Source: Acidobacteriota bacterium (lineage in GTDB: Bacteria > Acidobacteriota > Holophagae > Acanthopleuribacterales > Acanthopleuribacteraceae). Taken from it: a stretch of DNA of 64,000 bases. The notes under the pieces are model-generated. The model did no database searches and was not told the origin of the DNA. It saw only the letters and a program-made list of their open reading frames with translations. Positions 1-9,435 of this stretch are shown here, one piece after another (the stretch's first letter is position 1; each line of letters opens with the position of its first letter). A program made the position numbers and the translations under genes. The stretch is taken from contig JASJCB010000103.1 of the NCBI GenBank assembly GCA_030066195.1, positions 1-64,000 on the forward strand, given 5' to 3'.

Positions 1-288
1 CCCGGCGGACCAATGCTTCTTTTCGATTCCATATCCGCATATGCTCGGGTGTCGAACCACGTCCGAGGAGAATATGAGGTTATCCGAGTGTGACCAACCT
101 TGTTTCGATCCCAATACGTCGATAGTCGGAGGGGGAAACCCGGATATTGCAAAAAAATATGCAGATGGGACCGGTTGGCGAACCTCTCACCTTAAATCGC
201 CCTCCTTTAGAGCAGCCTGACTAACGATGTCCCGGTGACGTGTGGTATAAAAAGGGCAACTGAGAACCTTTACCATGGGCAAGGGTAA

Positions 289-1851
289 ATGACCTATTCC
301 GTTTTACAGGTTTATTGGTACTGGGATGAAATCACCGGCGAATTCTCCCACCGCATCGAGTTGCCCGGTAAGGCGCTGGCCGAAAACGCCGATTTTCAGG
401 TGACCAATATCCACCTGTTTCACCCGCTGTTCCCGGAACTGGCCTTGCAAGCCGACCTGTTGGTTTTGCACATGCTCTATCAGCCGGAGTTGTCCCGGGT
501 GATTGCCCTGCGAAGGGAGCGCGGTCTGCCTACCGTTTTCGAAATACCCGATAACTTCCTCGAACCCGGCGATTGGGTTGCCGCCGACAACCCGCATCGG
601 AATCCATATGTACGTCAGAACCTGCTCCACCACGCGGCGATTTGTGACGGCTTGCAGCTTTCTTCACCGGAGTTGGTCCGGGTTTTCGGAACTCTGAACC
701 GGCAGGTCGAGGTTTTTGAAAACCAGATCGAAGTTCCCTCTCCGCATCCGCCGGAGCGCGAGCCCGGCTTCGTCTTCGGCTGGGGCGGCTCGCTGGGACA
801 TCGGCATGACCTGGCTTGGGCGGCGCCCGCGATTATCGGCATGTGCCGTCGTCATCCCGATGCGGTTTTTGCCTACATGGGGCCCGATGCACCGTACGAA
901 CAGTTTTTCTCCGAGATCCCGCCGGCGCAACGCCTCTTTGTGGGTTACGGCAGTATCGAGGAATGGTTTGCCTTCATTCGGACCTTGCACGTGGGTCTGG
1001 CTCCGCTGGAAGACACGCCTTTCAACCGGTCGCGTTCCGACGGCAAGTTCCTGGAATACGCCGCCCACGGCGCCGCGCCCGTGTTGTCCGATCTACCGGT
1101 TTATCGGCGCCACGCGGAACACGCCTGTTTATTCAAGGACCCGGACGATCTGCTGAATGTCCTGGAACAGTTATACCAACAACCACCGCTTGTGCGAGAC
1201 CTGGCCGCGCGCGCCCATGCCTATGTTTGTCGGGAACGGACGCCGCGTGTTCACGCCTCGGCCCGGGCCGCCTTTTATGAAAAACTGTTACCTGCCGAAA
1301 CCGGCAAAACCGTGTTTCCCGAGCTACCGCCCTGCCGCCGCTTGATCGGCCTGGTTCGCGAGGGTATGCAGCATTATTGGAGCAAGCGTTACGCGGAGGC
1401 GCTTGCCGTTCTCAAGATGGCGGTTCAATCCAATCCAAGTTACGCCCTGGCCGATATTTGGATCATGAAGATTCTCAATCAGGCGGGCGAACAGGCGCAA
1501 CGTCAGTTATTGGAAATCTATACCCCGCTGACCCCCAAATCCATCTACGCCGATTTGTTCTACGAAAATCTCTTCCTGGCTGCCGAGGTTTGCGATCCGG
1601 ATCGGGCTCCGCAATGGTTGGCGCGGATCGAGGACCCGGTTCGCCGTGCGCATTTGCTCATGCCTCGCGGCCGTAAACCGGCCGATGTCTATCGTGAGAA
1701 TCTGGCGCACAGGCCCTTCGATTATTTGTCCCTCACCCGCTTACGCGACCTGCTGGCAGCGCGGCGTAAAAGTGATCCGGCCGAGGTTGCGAACCTGAGC
1801 GCCCGCATAAACTTTATCGAGGGCTCCGGGACCGGCGATCAGGGGTTTTGA
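289..1851 (+). CDS. Glycosyltransferase (GT4-like) with helical C-terminal extension
   Basis: A 520-residue cytoplasmic protein. Residues about 1-340 look like a two-domain GT-B glycosyltransferase: a glycine-rich turn near residue 165 (FGWGGSLGHRHDL) and the sugar-nucleotide-binding region near 245-275 (DGKFLEYAAHGAAPVLSDLP), which in family 4 enzymes contacts the donor. Donor and acceptor cannot be told from sequence. Residues about 350-500 are helical and TPR-like (AEALAVLKMAVQSNPSYALADIW), a frequent appendage in such enzymes. The start follows an AAGGG sequence six bases upstream. The 3' end overlaps the convergent hydrolase gene by 13 bp. A role in surface polysaccharide or glycoprotein synthesis is inference. 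Confidence 0.75.
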   Translation: MTYSVLQVYWYWDEITGEFSHRIELPGKALAENADFQVTNIHLFHPLFPELALQADLLVLHMLYQPELSRVIALRRERGLPTVFEIPDNFLEPGDWVAADNPHRNPYVRQNLLHHAAICDGLQLSSPELVRVFGTLNRQVEVFENQIEVPSPHPPEREPGFVFGWGGSLGHRHDLAWAAPAIIGMCRRHPDAVFAYMGPDAPYEQFFSEIPPAQRLFVGYGSIEEWFAFIRTLHVGLAPLEDTPFNRSRSDGKFLEYAAHGAAPVLSDLPVYRRHAEHACLFKDPDDLLNVLEQLYQQPPLVRDLAARAHAYVCRERTPRVHASARAAFYEKLLPAETGKTVFPELPPCRRLIGLVREGMQHYWSKRYAEALAVLKMAVQSNPSYALADIWIMKILNQAGEQAQRQLLEIYTPLTPKSIYADLFYENLFLAAEVCDPDRAPQWLARIEDPVRRAHLLMPRGRKPADVYRENLAHRPFDYLSLTRLRDLLAARRKSDPAEVANLSARINFIEGSGTGDQGF

Positions 1852-4610
1852 ATTGCGCCGTAGACGATATCGGCCAGAGCCGCTCTGATCTCGCGCATCC
1901 GGCTGTTGTTGCGCGAGGGATGGACACGGTTGGTCAACAGGATGACGAACAGGCGCTGATCCGGGTCGATCCAGATGGAGGTGCCGGTGAAGCCCGTATG
2001 GCCGTAGCTTCGCGGGCCGAAGAATGAACCGGAGGATGAGTAGCCTTGAAGGCTTCTTGTGTCCCAACCCAAGGCGCGGGTATGACCCGGGGGTGATTTC
2101 TGCAAGGTGGTGAACCGAGCGATGGTTTCGGCTTCAAAAACGGTTTGTTTTCCATAAACGCCGCCGCTGGTCATGGCGCAGGCAAATCGGGCCAGATCGC
2201 CGGCTGAGGCGAACAAACCCGCGTGACCCGCAACGCCGCCCAGAATCCAGGCAGTTTCATCGTGGACCTCGCCCTGTATCAGTCGCTTGCGAAACAGGTT
2301 GTCAATCTCGGTCGGCACAATGGAAGGATCGGTACCGGCGCCGCCCGCTGCACGGAAATCGGTGTGGAGCATACCCAGGGGATGAAAAACTTCACGCTTC
2401 AGGTAACCGGCCGGCGGCTCCCCGATCATTTCGGCCATGGCTTCCCAGAGGCTGATCATGCCCAGGTCACTGTACCGAAAACGGGTTCCCGGCGGCGCTT
2501 CCGGTCGTATGGCAAAGATGTATTCCAGGACCGCATCCCTGGTTAATTGTCCTCTCCGGTGGAAGGGACTCCAGGCCTCGAGTCCGGCCGTGTGCGTCAT
2601 AATCTGCCGCACCGTTATTTGCTCTTTTCCTCCCCGGCCGAATTCCGGCAGGTAGGCGGCCAACGGCTCGTCCAACTTCAAGACGCCCTTATCGTAGAGC
2701 TTCATGACCAGGGAAGTGGTGGCAATGACCTTGGTCAATGAAGCCAGGTCGAAGATGCTGTCGGGCGTCACGCGCTCGGTGGATTGGTAGGTGTGGTATC
2801 CATAACCTTTCGACCAAACCAGCTTGCCCTGTCTGCCCACCGCGACCGCGGCGCCGGGAAAGGACCTTTCGGCAATGCAGGCTGTCATCAGGTCGTCGAT
2901 CAGTCGCAGTCGAGAGGATGCCATGCCCGCTTCTTCCGGCAGCCCCGCGTAGAGGCGACTTTGGGGAAGATCGAGTCCGCTGCCGTTTGGGTAACGATCG
3001 GGAACCGTTACCGGCAGGCGTCCGCCGATATTCACCTTACCGAACAGAGCCGCCGCGGCAGCCTCCTGACCGATGTCCGTAGCCCCGTAAGTCAACAATT
3101 CAACCCGAGCGGGCGGCAAATGGCGGAAGAGGAAGGGACTGCCGAAGTTGAGCAAGATAGTGGGCGTAGGTAGTTCGGCCAGGCTGTTGAAGAGGGCCTT
3201 GTGATGCGCGTTCAGGCTCTTCAGGCGCGTGGCGACGATGATCAGGTCCTTTTCGACGGCCGTTTCGAGCAGGGAACCATGATCGGCAATGGTTTCCCGG
3301 TTATAGGAGCGCGCCGTGATGCGACCTCCGATCATGTGAAAGGCCAGAGCGTCGTGAAACACCCGAGTCTGTCCGGGAACATCCCGGTCGTCCAGATTCA
3401 CCAGCAAGACACGCCCGGGATTTTCGTCCAGGGGCAGGAGATCGCCCGGGTTGCGCAACAGGGTCAAACTGTCGACGGCCATGGTTTTGGCCATGGCCAG
3501 GTGTTCCCTGGTTGCCACGATACGCCCCATTGGTTCGGAGGCCGATTCGGTGAACAGGCCCGCTTTGTGCTTGGCTTCAAGAATGCGGCATACAGAAGCA
3601 TCCAACCGCGCACGGCTGATGCGACCGGAACGCACGGCCTGTAATACCGCCCGGTAAGCGGTTCGCGGGTCGCCGGTCATCAGCAGCATGTCGGCGCCGG
3701 CGAGGAAAGCCAAAACGGAAGCTTCACCCGGATCATGGGTGCGGGCGATGCTCTGCATGCGTAGGGAGTCGGTAACGATGAGACCTTGGAAACCCAGATC
3801 CTCGCGCAACAACTTTGTATTGATTTCATAGGAGAGCGAGGCCGGCAGCCGGTTCCCGGCAAGTTCGGGCAAAGCCAGGTGACCGACCATGACACTGTCC
3901 ACGCCCTCGGCGATCAAACGGCGGAAGGGTAACAACTCCAGTTGGTCCAACCGCTTTCGGTCAAAGGTCAGTACCGGCAGGTCCAAGTGGGAATCGACCG
4001 AGGTATCGCCGTGCCCCGGGAAATGTTTGGCGGTAGCTTGCAAGCCGCCGGCGTGAAGGCCCTTGACCATGGCGGCGGCCAGTTCGGCTACCCGGCGGGG
4101 ATCTTCGCCGAAGGAGCGAATGCCGATGACCGGATTGTCGGGGTTGTTGTTCACATCGACCACCGGCGCATAGGCCAGGTGAACCCCCAGCGCCCGCGCC
4201 TCCCGGGCCGTGATCAAACCCATGGTGTAGGCGTGCGCCGTCTTGCCGCTTGCCGCCACGGCCATGGCCGAGGGCAGTAGTGTGCCGCCCTCTACGCGCA
4301 TGGCCGCGCCCCATTCCAGATCCTGTGAGATCAGCAGGGGAATGTCGGCTTGTTTTTGCAACTCGGCGACCAGCCATGCTTGATCGCGAGGCGTGCCTTG
4401 GAAAACGGCCGTGCCGCCCACGCCCAATTCCGCCGCCAGGGCTTTCAGCTCAATCAGTTCCGGGTCATCGGCGGCCCGGTACCAGGTCTTACTGAAGATG
4501 ACCAGCAACTGGCCGACCTTCTGTTTCGTGGTCAAGGTTTCCAATTGTCGGCTTATTTGTGAATCGCTCGGGTAAAGAACGAGTAGGGAGCATAGAAAGC
4601 CGATCAACAA
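1839..4610 (-). CDS. GH3 beta-N-acetylhexosaminidase (NagZ-like) fused to class C beta-lactamase-fold serine hydrolase
   Basis: A 923-residue two-enzyme fusion starting with a short hydrophobic, export-like segment. Residues about 20-345 form a family 3 glycosidase barrel with the NagZ loop KHFPGHGDTSVDSH and the nucleophile region VTDSLRMQSI; about 375-545 resemble the GH3 C-terminal alpha/beta domain. Residues about 560-920 are a beta-lactamase/transpeptidase-like hydrolase with SxxK (SLTK), a YSD triad corresponding to YxN, and HTG in GHTGFTG. NagZ enzymes cleave GlcNAc from muropeptides, so the fusion probably processes peptidoglycan fragments or other GlcNAc glycans in the periplasm. It starts 9 bp after the MurQ-like gene, in the same direction, which supports a wall-recycling operon. 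Similar fusions are known in Bacteroidota, where they are usually annotated as serine hydrolase or GH3. Confidence 0.85.
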   Translation of the reverse strand: MLIGFLCSLLVLYPSDSQISRQLETLTTKQKVGQLLVIFSKTWYRAADDPELIELKALAAELGVGGTAVFQGTPRDQAWLVAELQKQADIPLLISQDLEWGAAMRVEGGTLLPSAMAVAASGKTAHAYTMGLITAREARALGVHLAYAPVVDVNNNPDNPVIGIRSFGEDPRRVAELAAAMVKGLHAGGLQATAKHFPGHGDTSVDSHLDLPVLTFDRKRLDQLELLPFRRLIAEGVDSVMVGHLALPELAGNRLPASLSYEINTKLLREDLGFQGLIVTDSLRMQSIARTHDPGEASVLAFLAGADMLLMTGDPRTAYRAVLQAVRSGRISRARLDASVCRILEAKHKAGLFTESASEPMGRIVATREHLAMAKTMAVDSLTLLRNPGDLLPLDENPGRVLLVNLDDRDVPGQTRVFHDALAFHMIGGRITARSYNRETIADHGSLLETAVEKDLIIVATRLKSLNAHHKALFNSLAELPTPTILLNFGSPFLFRHLPPARVELLTYGATDIGQEAAAAALFGKVNIGGRLPVTVPDRYPNGSGLDLPQSRLYAGLPEEAGMASSRLRLIDDLMTACIAERSFPGAAVAVGRQGKLVWSKGYGYHTYQSTERVTPDSIFDLASLTKVIATTSLVMKLYDKGVLKLDEPLAAYLPEFGRGGKEQITVRQIMTHTAGLEAWSPFHRRGQLTRDAVLEYIFAIRPEAPPGTRFRYSDLGMISLWEAMAEMIGEPPAGYLKREVFHPLGMLHTDFRAAGGAGTDPSIVPTEIDNLFRKRLIQGEVHDETAWILGGVAGHAGLFASAGDLARFACAMTSGGVYGKQTVFEAETIARFTTLQKSPPGHTRALGWDTRSLQGYSSSGSFFGPRSYGHTGFTGTSIWIDPDQRLFVILLTNRVHPSRNNSRMREIRAALADIVYGAIQNP

Positions 4611-4619
4611 GGTCTCCCG

Positions 4620-6119
4620 TCAGGCCAGACAGTGTTTGAGGATAGGCGTTTGGTCCAGGAGCCTGTGCGCTTCAATGGCATTCAGGCCGTGCCTGGCCAT
4701 GAGGATTGCTGTCGGCACGACTCGTTCTCGGCGGGCTGTCATTTTCACGATCTCAGGCAGCTTCAGGTAGGTGACGGGTTCGCCGAGGATAATAGTGTTC
4801 ACAAGTTGCCCGGCTTCCTCTTGCGTGACATCGCCCAACTCGGAAATGATGCGAAGGGCGCGATCGAATAGTTTGAGGTTGCTGATGCGCAGGTCGATCA
4901 TCCTGTTGCCGAAGACCTTGCCCGCACCGATAAAACTACAGGTGGAGAAGGTGTTCAGCATCCATTTCAGCGCCATGTCCTGTGCCGTCGTACGCCAACT
5001 CAAGGGCATCTCCGCCAGCTCGGCGCGTACCTGTTCCGGCAGAAAAAGGGGAAAGCCGGGTTCGAATCCGAGAGGCCAGCCGTACCTCGGCCGAAAGCTG
5101 ACAGGGATCAGCATATGATCTGAAAAGTCCCGCGGGAGTGCTTCTTCGAAAAGTAAACCCGTTACATCCAGTGCGGGCATGACCTTGCGGAACTTGGGCG
5201 GCACGAATGCCTGTACCTGGGTGAGACGAGAACCGAAGGTGGGCGGACATTCCGAGGCGTCCAGCATGGTCATCAGGCCTTCGCGGGAACCGGCAAGGTA
5301 AACGATCCCGCTGCCTTGCGTCAGAGACCGCGTCGCCCCTTCAATGAGATCGGCCAGGTTGAGTTCTCGAAACAGGGTTTCCTGTAACCGGGCATAGGTT
5401 TCCAGGTGGCCTCCGGCGGGTCCCTCGCCCAGTAGGATATCCAGGATGATACGGGTGGCGCTTCCGCCCTTCATGCGCGTAGATCCGGTAATGGGCTCCG
5501 GGCCCAGGACGGGGTTCAGCAAAACGCCGTGATTAGTGGTCTCCAGCTGCTGTAACAACTCTTTGAAATTGCCGCCGATCTCCGGCAGTGGTCGCGTGTC
5601 GGCGTCCTCCAGGGGATTGAAACCGATGACCGCTACCGTGGCGCCCGGTTTTTTCAGGGCTTCATGCACCTGCCCCGCGACATAGGCCGCGGATAAGCCG
5701 CAACTGATGCCTACATAGACGGAGGCCGGAGCATTGTCCAGGGCTTCCAGATAATCACGACGCCCGGCTTCCGCGGAATCTTCGGCACCTTCTTTGGCCG
5801 TAATAAAGGCGTCCATGCCGCCTGCAATCAAGCCGACAACGCGCGCGTCCTCGTGCAGCGTAGCCGCCTGAACCGCCAAACGACCGCTGGTGCCCGCACC
5901 GCCGATGATGACCTTGCCTCCGTCATCGCCCAGGGTCCAACCGATGCGCTCGCGCAATGTCTCCAATTTCTTGACAAAGCGGGAACCGCGGAGAGCCGGG
6001 CCCCAGGGTTTCGAGCCGAAGATCTCCTGCTCGGCCAGCCCGATCAGGCGAACCATTTCCGGGATCGGTTGGTCATCGATAGAGGCCGTGATAGGGTTGC
6101 TTTGTTCTGTAATTCTCAT
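4620..6119 (-). CDS. murQ: N-acetylmuramic acid 6-phosphate etherase, long GCKR-like form
   Basis: MurQ splits the lactyl ether of MurNAc-6-phosphate to give GlcNAc-6-phosphate and D-lactate in the cytoplasm. The first SIS domain has the family signatures GGAGTSGRLAVQAA (about 72-85), the EGAEDS loop carrying the catalytic glutamate, and GPEPITGSTRMKGGSATR (about 207-224). At 499 residues it is far longer than the usual roughly 300. A second SIS-like domain with a family-like tail (GNRMIDLRISNLKLFDRALRI) makes it resemble the two-SIS glucokinase regulatory protein GCKR, so it might sense rather than only cleave. It lies just upstream of the NagZ-like fusion. A terminator hairpin separates it from the TonB receptor upstream. 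Confidence 0.85.
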   Translation of the reverse strand: MRITEQSNPITASIDDQPIPEMVRLIGLAEQEIFGSKPWGPALRGSRFVKKLETLRERIGWTLGDDGGKVIIGGAGTSGRLAVQAATLHEDARVVGLIAGGMDAFITAKEGAEDSAEAGRRDYLEALDNAPASVYVGISCGLSAAYVAGQVHEALKKPGATVAVIGFNPLEDADTRPLPEIGGNFKELLQQLETTNHGVLLNPVLGPEPITGSTRMKGGSATRIILDILLGEGPAGGHLETYARLQETLFRELNLADLIEGATRSLTQGSGIVYLAGSREGLMTMLDASECPPTFGSRLTQVQAFVPPKFRKVMPALDVTGLLFEEALPRDFSDHMLIPVSFRPRYGWPLGFEPGFPLFLPEQVRAELAEMPLSWRTTAQDMALKWMLNTFSTCSFIGAGKVFGNRMIDLRISNLKLFDRALRIISELGDVTQEEAGQLVNTIILGEPVTYLKLPEIVKMTARRERVVPTAILMARHGLNAIEAHRLLDQTPILKHCLA

Positions 6120-6133
6120 GATGAAAAGGAAGA

Positions 6134-6153
6134 CGGGCCGCCGAAGCGGCCCG
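6134..6153 (-). terminator. Intrinsic terminator of the TonB receptor gene
   Basis: An 8-bp perfect stem (CGGGCCGC / GCGGCCCG) with a CGAA loop lies between the receptor stop and the murQ start. Read on the minus strand it is followed by a T-rich run (TCTTCCTTTTC). It should end receptor transcription, so murQ-nagZ needs its own promoter or read-through. Confidence 0.65.
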
Positions 6154-6164
6154 CGGGTCGGTTT

Positions 6165-9098
6165 TTAGAATTGGAATCGCGCCGCAAATTGGATGCGCCT
6201 GGGCGCCCAATAAGAGCGCGGTTCCCCGAAGGTGGACGACGACACATACGGGTTGTAATCGCGTCCGGTTTGCTTGTCGAACAGGTTGAAGATGTCCAGG
6301 TCCAGTTGGATGTTATAGCGATCCCGCAACCTGAATTCGTGGGTGTAGTTGACATCCAACTGGTAATGGTCCGGCGATCTTCGACTGCCCGCGGGTTCCG
6401 AGTGCCGGTAGGTAGAACTGGAGCTACCGGTAAATTCTCGGTAGATTTCCACGTCCCAGGTTTCCCAAGGCTCACCGTCCTGCCAAAAGGCGAACACGCC
6501 CAGGGTAGATTCCCAGGGCAGCTTGTAGGTGCCGTACAGCTTCATCATGTGGCGGCGGTCGCCGCGCAGGTCGCCGTACTTGTAGTCCCACAGTTGACGG
6601 CCCGCGCCGTCGGCGATGTTGGACGAGCCCACGAAGATGTTGGCGTCGTTGCCGCCGCTGGTGCCGTCCTGGTCGAAGTTGCCGTAGTAGTGGCTCCAGG
6701 TGTAGGAGCCCTTGAAATAGTAGCGTTCCGTCACCTTCTCTACATCCACATTGGCCTCGTAATAGCGCGTGAAGGCGCCGTCCAGTTCGGCAATGACATA
6801 ACTGGAGCCGCCGATTTCCGCACGATACTCGGGCAGTTCGGGAATGTAGGGGCCGTTGGCCGCAATCTCCTCGCCGTCACCGGCGGGAGAACTGAGGCCG
6901 TACCAGGCCCGCGCCTCGTTGTTGGTGTCTTCCCAGAAGTGGTGGGCGTAGCGGTGACGCACGGAGGTCTTCAATACCAAACCGTTTTCCATGGTGTTGG
7001 AATAGCCGATGATGTATTCCTCGATGCGGCGCGGGTCCATATCCGGCTGGAAGAACTTGCCGGAAGAGGAACTGACATCACGCGTGCGCAGCAGTTCGCC
7101 GTTGATATTGAAGTAGTTGCGCGTCCGCAACAAATGGTAGTTCCGCGCCCAGGATGCCGCACGCGGCAGCGAGGTGGCGGGCGGATTGTACCAGGCAATC
7201 GAGGCATAGACCGCATCGCCGTCGCCGATGGTGCGGGTCAGGCCCAGCCGGGGTTGGAACATGTCCATGAAGTCGGTTTCATACATTTTGTAATCGGAAC
7301 CGCGCGAGATACGGAAGCCGCTTACCGCGCTGCTGTCTTCTTCCAGGTCCTGGCCGTACAGTTCGTCGTTGCTCAGCAAGACGCCCACGTTGGCGTTCCA
7401 TTTACCCCAGGTGATGTTGTCGTTGATTTCGATATTGGTGGAGACGTATTCGGAGTGCACCACGCCGCCCGCTTCACCGCGCAGGTATTCCGCCTCGATG
7501 AACTCGCGTTCCTCGATGGGTTTGGTTGCGTCGGGCCCCCAATCCGCGGTCAGGAAGTCAACAAATCCCCAGCCGTTACGACTGCGGATCAGGTCTTCCA
7601 CGTCCTCCGTGCGCCGCAGGCCGATGTGGATTTCGTGTTCGGCGCCGCCCCAAATCGCGTAGTGGTCGAACGAAACCTGGAAGGCCGAACGCGAGAAATC
7701 CTGGTCGTTGATGGACCAGTAGGCGCCGATCACGCCGGCGCGACGTTCCCCCGTTTCCGGGTCGATATAGCCGTACTCGTTCAACAAGGGCGACATGTAA
7801 CTGTTCCAGTTGTCATAGTCGTCGCGAAGGTTGGCCAGCGATACGTAACCCATCTGGTCCAGATTGTCGATGTCGAAAAAAGCATCCGGCGTGTTGGTGG
7901 GCTGCACGCTCAGGATATTGTTGGGACCGCCGAAGGTATCCAAATCGTAATCGGTGTATTTGAACGAGACGCTGCTGTTGCCGGTCACCAGCCAGTCTCC
8001 CTCCACAATGGTAATGGTCTGATCGGAGTCACTGTCGGAGGTCACCGTGGGTGCGGACACCGAAAAAACAGTTGAATTGGTGAACTCACGACTGGAATCG
8101 CGTAGCGACGCATGCATGGTGAGATTGGACAGCGGCGACCAGGTCAGCTTGGCAAAAATCTCGTCGCGCTCCGACTTGCCGTCGGGCAACACGCCGTAGG
8201 CATTGCTGCGATCGGTGCGATCCACGGTCGGGGCGTAGTAGGAACCATAGAAGAAGAGCCGGTCCTTGGCAATCGGGCCGCCGAAACCGATAACCGCCCA
8301 GGTTTGCTCGGTCTTCCCTTCCAGGGCGGTAGGCGGTACATCCGGGTCCGCCTCGAAACTGTCCGGCTGGATCTTGTAGGAGACCTCGCCGGTGTATTGA
8401 TTGGTGCCGGATCTGGACACGGAGTTGATGGTAAACCCGCCGGAACGATTGAAGCCAACAGCTTGGGCGCCGCCCTTGACCACGGAAACCTGTGCGATGT
8501 CATGAGAGGAAGGCTCGGAGGAAAGGGTTCCAAACAAAGGCAGGGTGACATCCACGCCGTCGAAGCGGTACAAATTGTCCTGGCCGCTGCCGCCCGCGCT
8601 GGGTCCCCGCACACTGTTTGCGGTTACCTGAACACCCGGAATCAACTTCACCAGGTCGCGGTATTCATTCCCCAAGGGCAAGGCTTCAAAAACCTCATTA
8701 TCCACGGCCGCTTTCAACTCGGTAGAGGTAGTGTCCACCAGGTCCTGGCGACCGACCACCGTCAACTGTTCGGCGGTACCGGCGCTCATGGTCACATCCA
8801 CGGTGGTTTTTTGCTCCAGGAAGACACCGGCTTTCTTTTTTACGGTCGTCATTCCGGTCATGACGAAGGTCAACTCGTATTCGCCCGGGGGCAACAGGTT
8901 GAAGCGGTACTTCCCATTGGCAGCGGTCACGGTTTCACGGGGTTGAGGCAGGGTATTGCCCTGTGCGGAAATCACTACGCCCGGCAGGCCCTCGCCGTTA
9001 TCGGTCGTTACGGTTCCGGCAATGGAACCGGTTTGCTGAGCGGACGCCCAGGCGGAAACCAGCAACAACAGGCCGGTCGGCACCAGACTACGCTTCAT
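6165..9098 (-). CDS. TonB-dependent outer-membrane receptor with N-terminal carboxypeptidase-regulatory-like domain
   Basis: A 977-residue outer-membrane beta-barrel. A signal peptide (LLLLVSAWASAQ) is followed by a CarboxypepD_reg-like beta-sandwich at about 22-110 (GSIAGTVTTDNGEGLPGV), then a plug domain at about 115-240 (DVTLPLFGT, VVKGGAQAVGFNRSGGF), then the barrel. It ends in a phenylalanine (FAARFQF), the usual C-terminal signal for barrel insertion. Such receptors import large or scarce ligands using TonB energy; the ligand cannot be deduced and no SusD-like partner is next to it. The 337-bp region upstream holds a perfect 7-7-7 inverted repeat that could be an operator. Confidence 0.9.
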   Translation of the reverse strand: MKRSLVPTGLLLLVSAWASAQQTGSIAGTVTTDNGEGLPGVVISAQGNTLPQPRETVTAANGKYRFNLLPPGEYELTFVMTGMTTVKKKAGVFLEQKTTVDVTMSAGTAEQLTVVGRQDLVDTTSTELKAAVDNEVFEALPLGNEYRDLVKLIPGVQVTANSVRGPSAGGSGQDNLYRFDGVDVTLPLFGTLSSEPSSHDIAQVSVVKGGAQAVGFNRSGGFTINSVSRSGTNQYTGEVSYKIQPDSFEADPDVPPTALEGKTEQTWAVIGFGGPIAKDRLFFYGSYYAPTVDRTDRSNAYGVLPDGKSERDEIFAKLTWSPLSNLTMHASLRDSSREFTNSTVFSVSAPTVTSDSDSDQTITIVEGDWLVTGNSSVSFKYTDYDLDTFGGPNNILSVQPTNTPDAFFDIDNLDQMGYVSLANLRDDYDNWNSYMSPLLNEYGYIDPETGERRAGVIGAYWSINDQDFSRSAFQVSFDHYAIWGGAEHEIHIGLRRTEDVEDLIRSRNGWGFVDFLTADWGPDATKPIEEREFIEAEYLRGEAGGVVHSEYVSTNIEINDNITWGKWNANVGVLLSNDELYGQDLEEDSSAVSGFRISRGSDYKMYETDFMDMFQPRLGLTRTIGDGDAVYASIAWYNPPATSLPRAASWARNYHLLRTRNYFNINGELLRTRDVSSSSGKFFQPDMDPRRIEEYIIGYSNTMENGLVLKTSVRHRYAHHFWEDTNNEARAWYGLSSPAGDGEEIAANGPYIPELPEYRAEIGGSSYVIAELDGAFTRYYEANVDVEKVTERYYFKGSYTWSHYYGNFDQDGTSGGNDANIFVGSSNIADGAGRQLWDYKYGDLRGDRRHMMKLYGTYKLPWESTLGVFAFWQDGEPWETWDVEIYREFTGSSSSTYRHSEPAGSRRSPDHYQLDVNYTHEFRLRDRYNIQLDLDIFNLFDKQTGRDYNPYVSSSTFGEPRSYWAPRRIQFAARFQF

Positions 9099-9435
9099 AT
9101 CAAAACCTCCTCAGCATCATCACAAATCGAAAATGAGATAAATACTCCATTGATCAACTGAAAACGTCCCAAGATCGATACATGAATCCAAACACCCGTC
9201 TTCGGAAGACCGAAACAGATCCGGTCTATATGGGAACATGAGTTCAAAAGTGAACTTAAACTCAATTATGGCATAAAGTCAACAAAGGCTGCACCGTTTT
9301 GTTTATTGGTTAAACGGACTAACCAAAAGGCATCGTCCGTGGTCAGGCAGTTACTTGGGGAATGGCCGGCTGCTTTTTGTCAATCAGTCTTTTCAGAATA
9401 GACGCGGCCGACGGCCCTTCGGGTGCAGGGAAGTC
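9099..9435. other. Intergenic region upstream of the TonB receptor
   Basis: This is a 337-bp gap between two minus-strand genes. It is AT-rich near the receptor start and should hold that gene's promoter. The only clear structure is the inverted repeat at 9306-9326. No convincing coding frame or strong ggt terminator was seen. Confidence 0.5.
9306..9326. promoter_or_regulatory. Perfect 7-bp inverted repeat, candidate operator
   Basis: TTGGTTA and TAACCAA are separated by 7 bases, with no mismatch. The site lies about 210 bp upstream of the receptor start and 110 bp past the ggt stop. A dyad of this size and A/T content suits a helix-turn-helix dimer, but could also be a weak hairpin. Confidence 0.3.

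Noticed and set aside
5853..8075. Open frame of 740 codons on the plus strand, opposite the TonB receptor and murQ genes
   Set aside because: It is entirely antisense to two strongly supported genes, has low-complexity Val/Gly/Arg-rich translation and no domain signatures. High GC at codon position three explains such long shadow frames.
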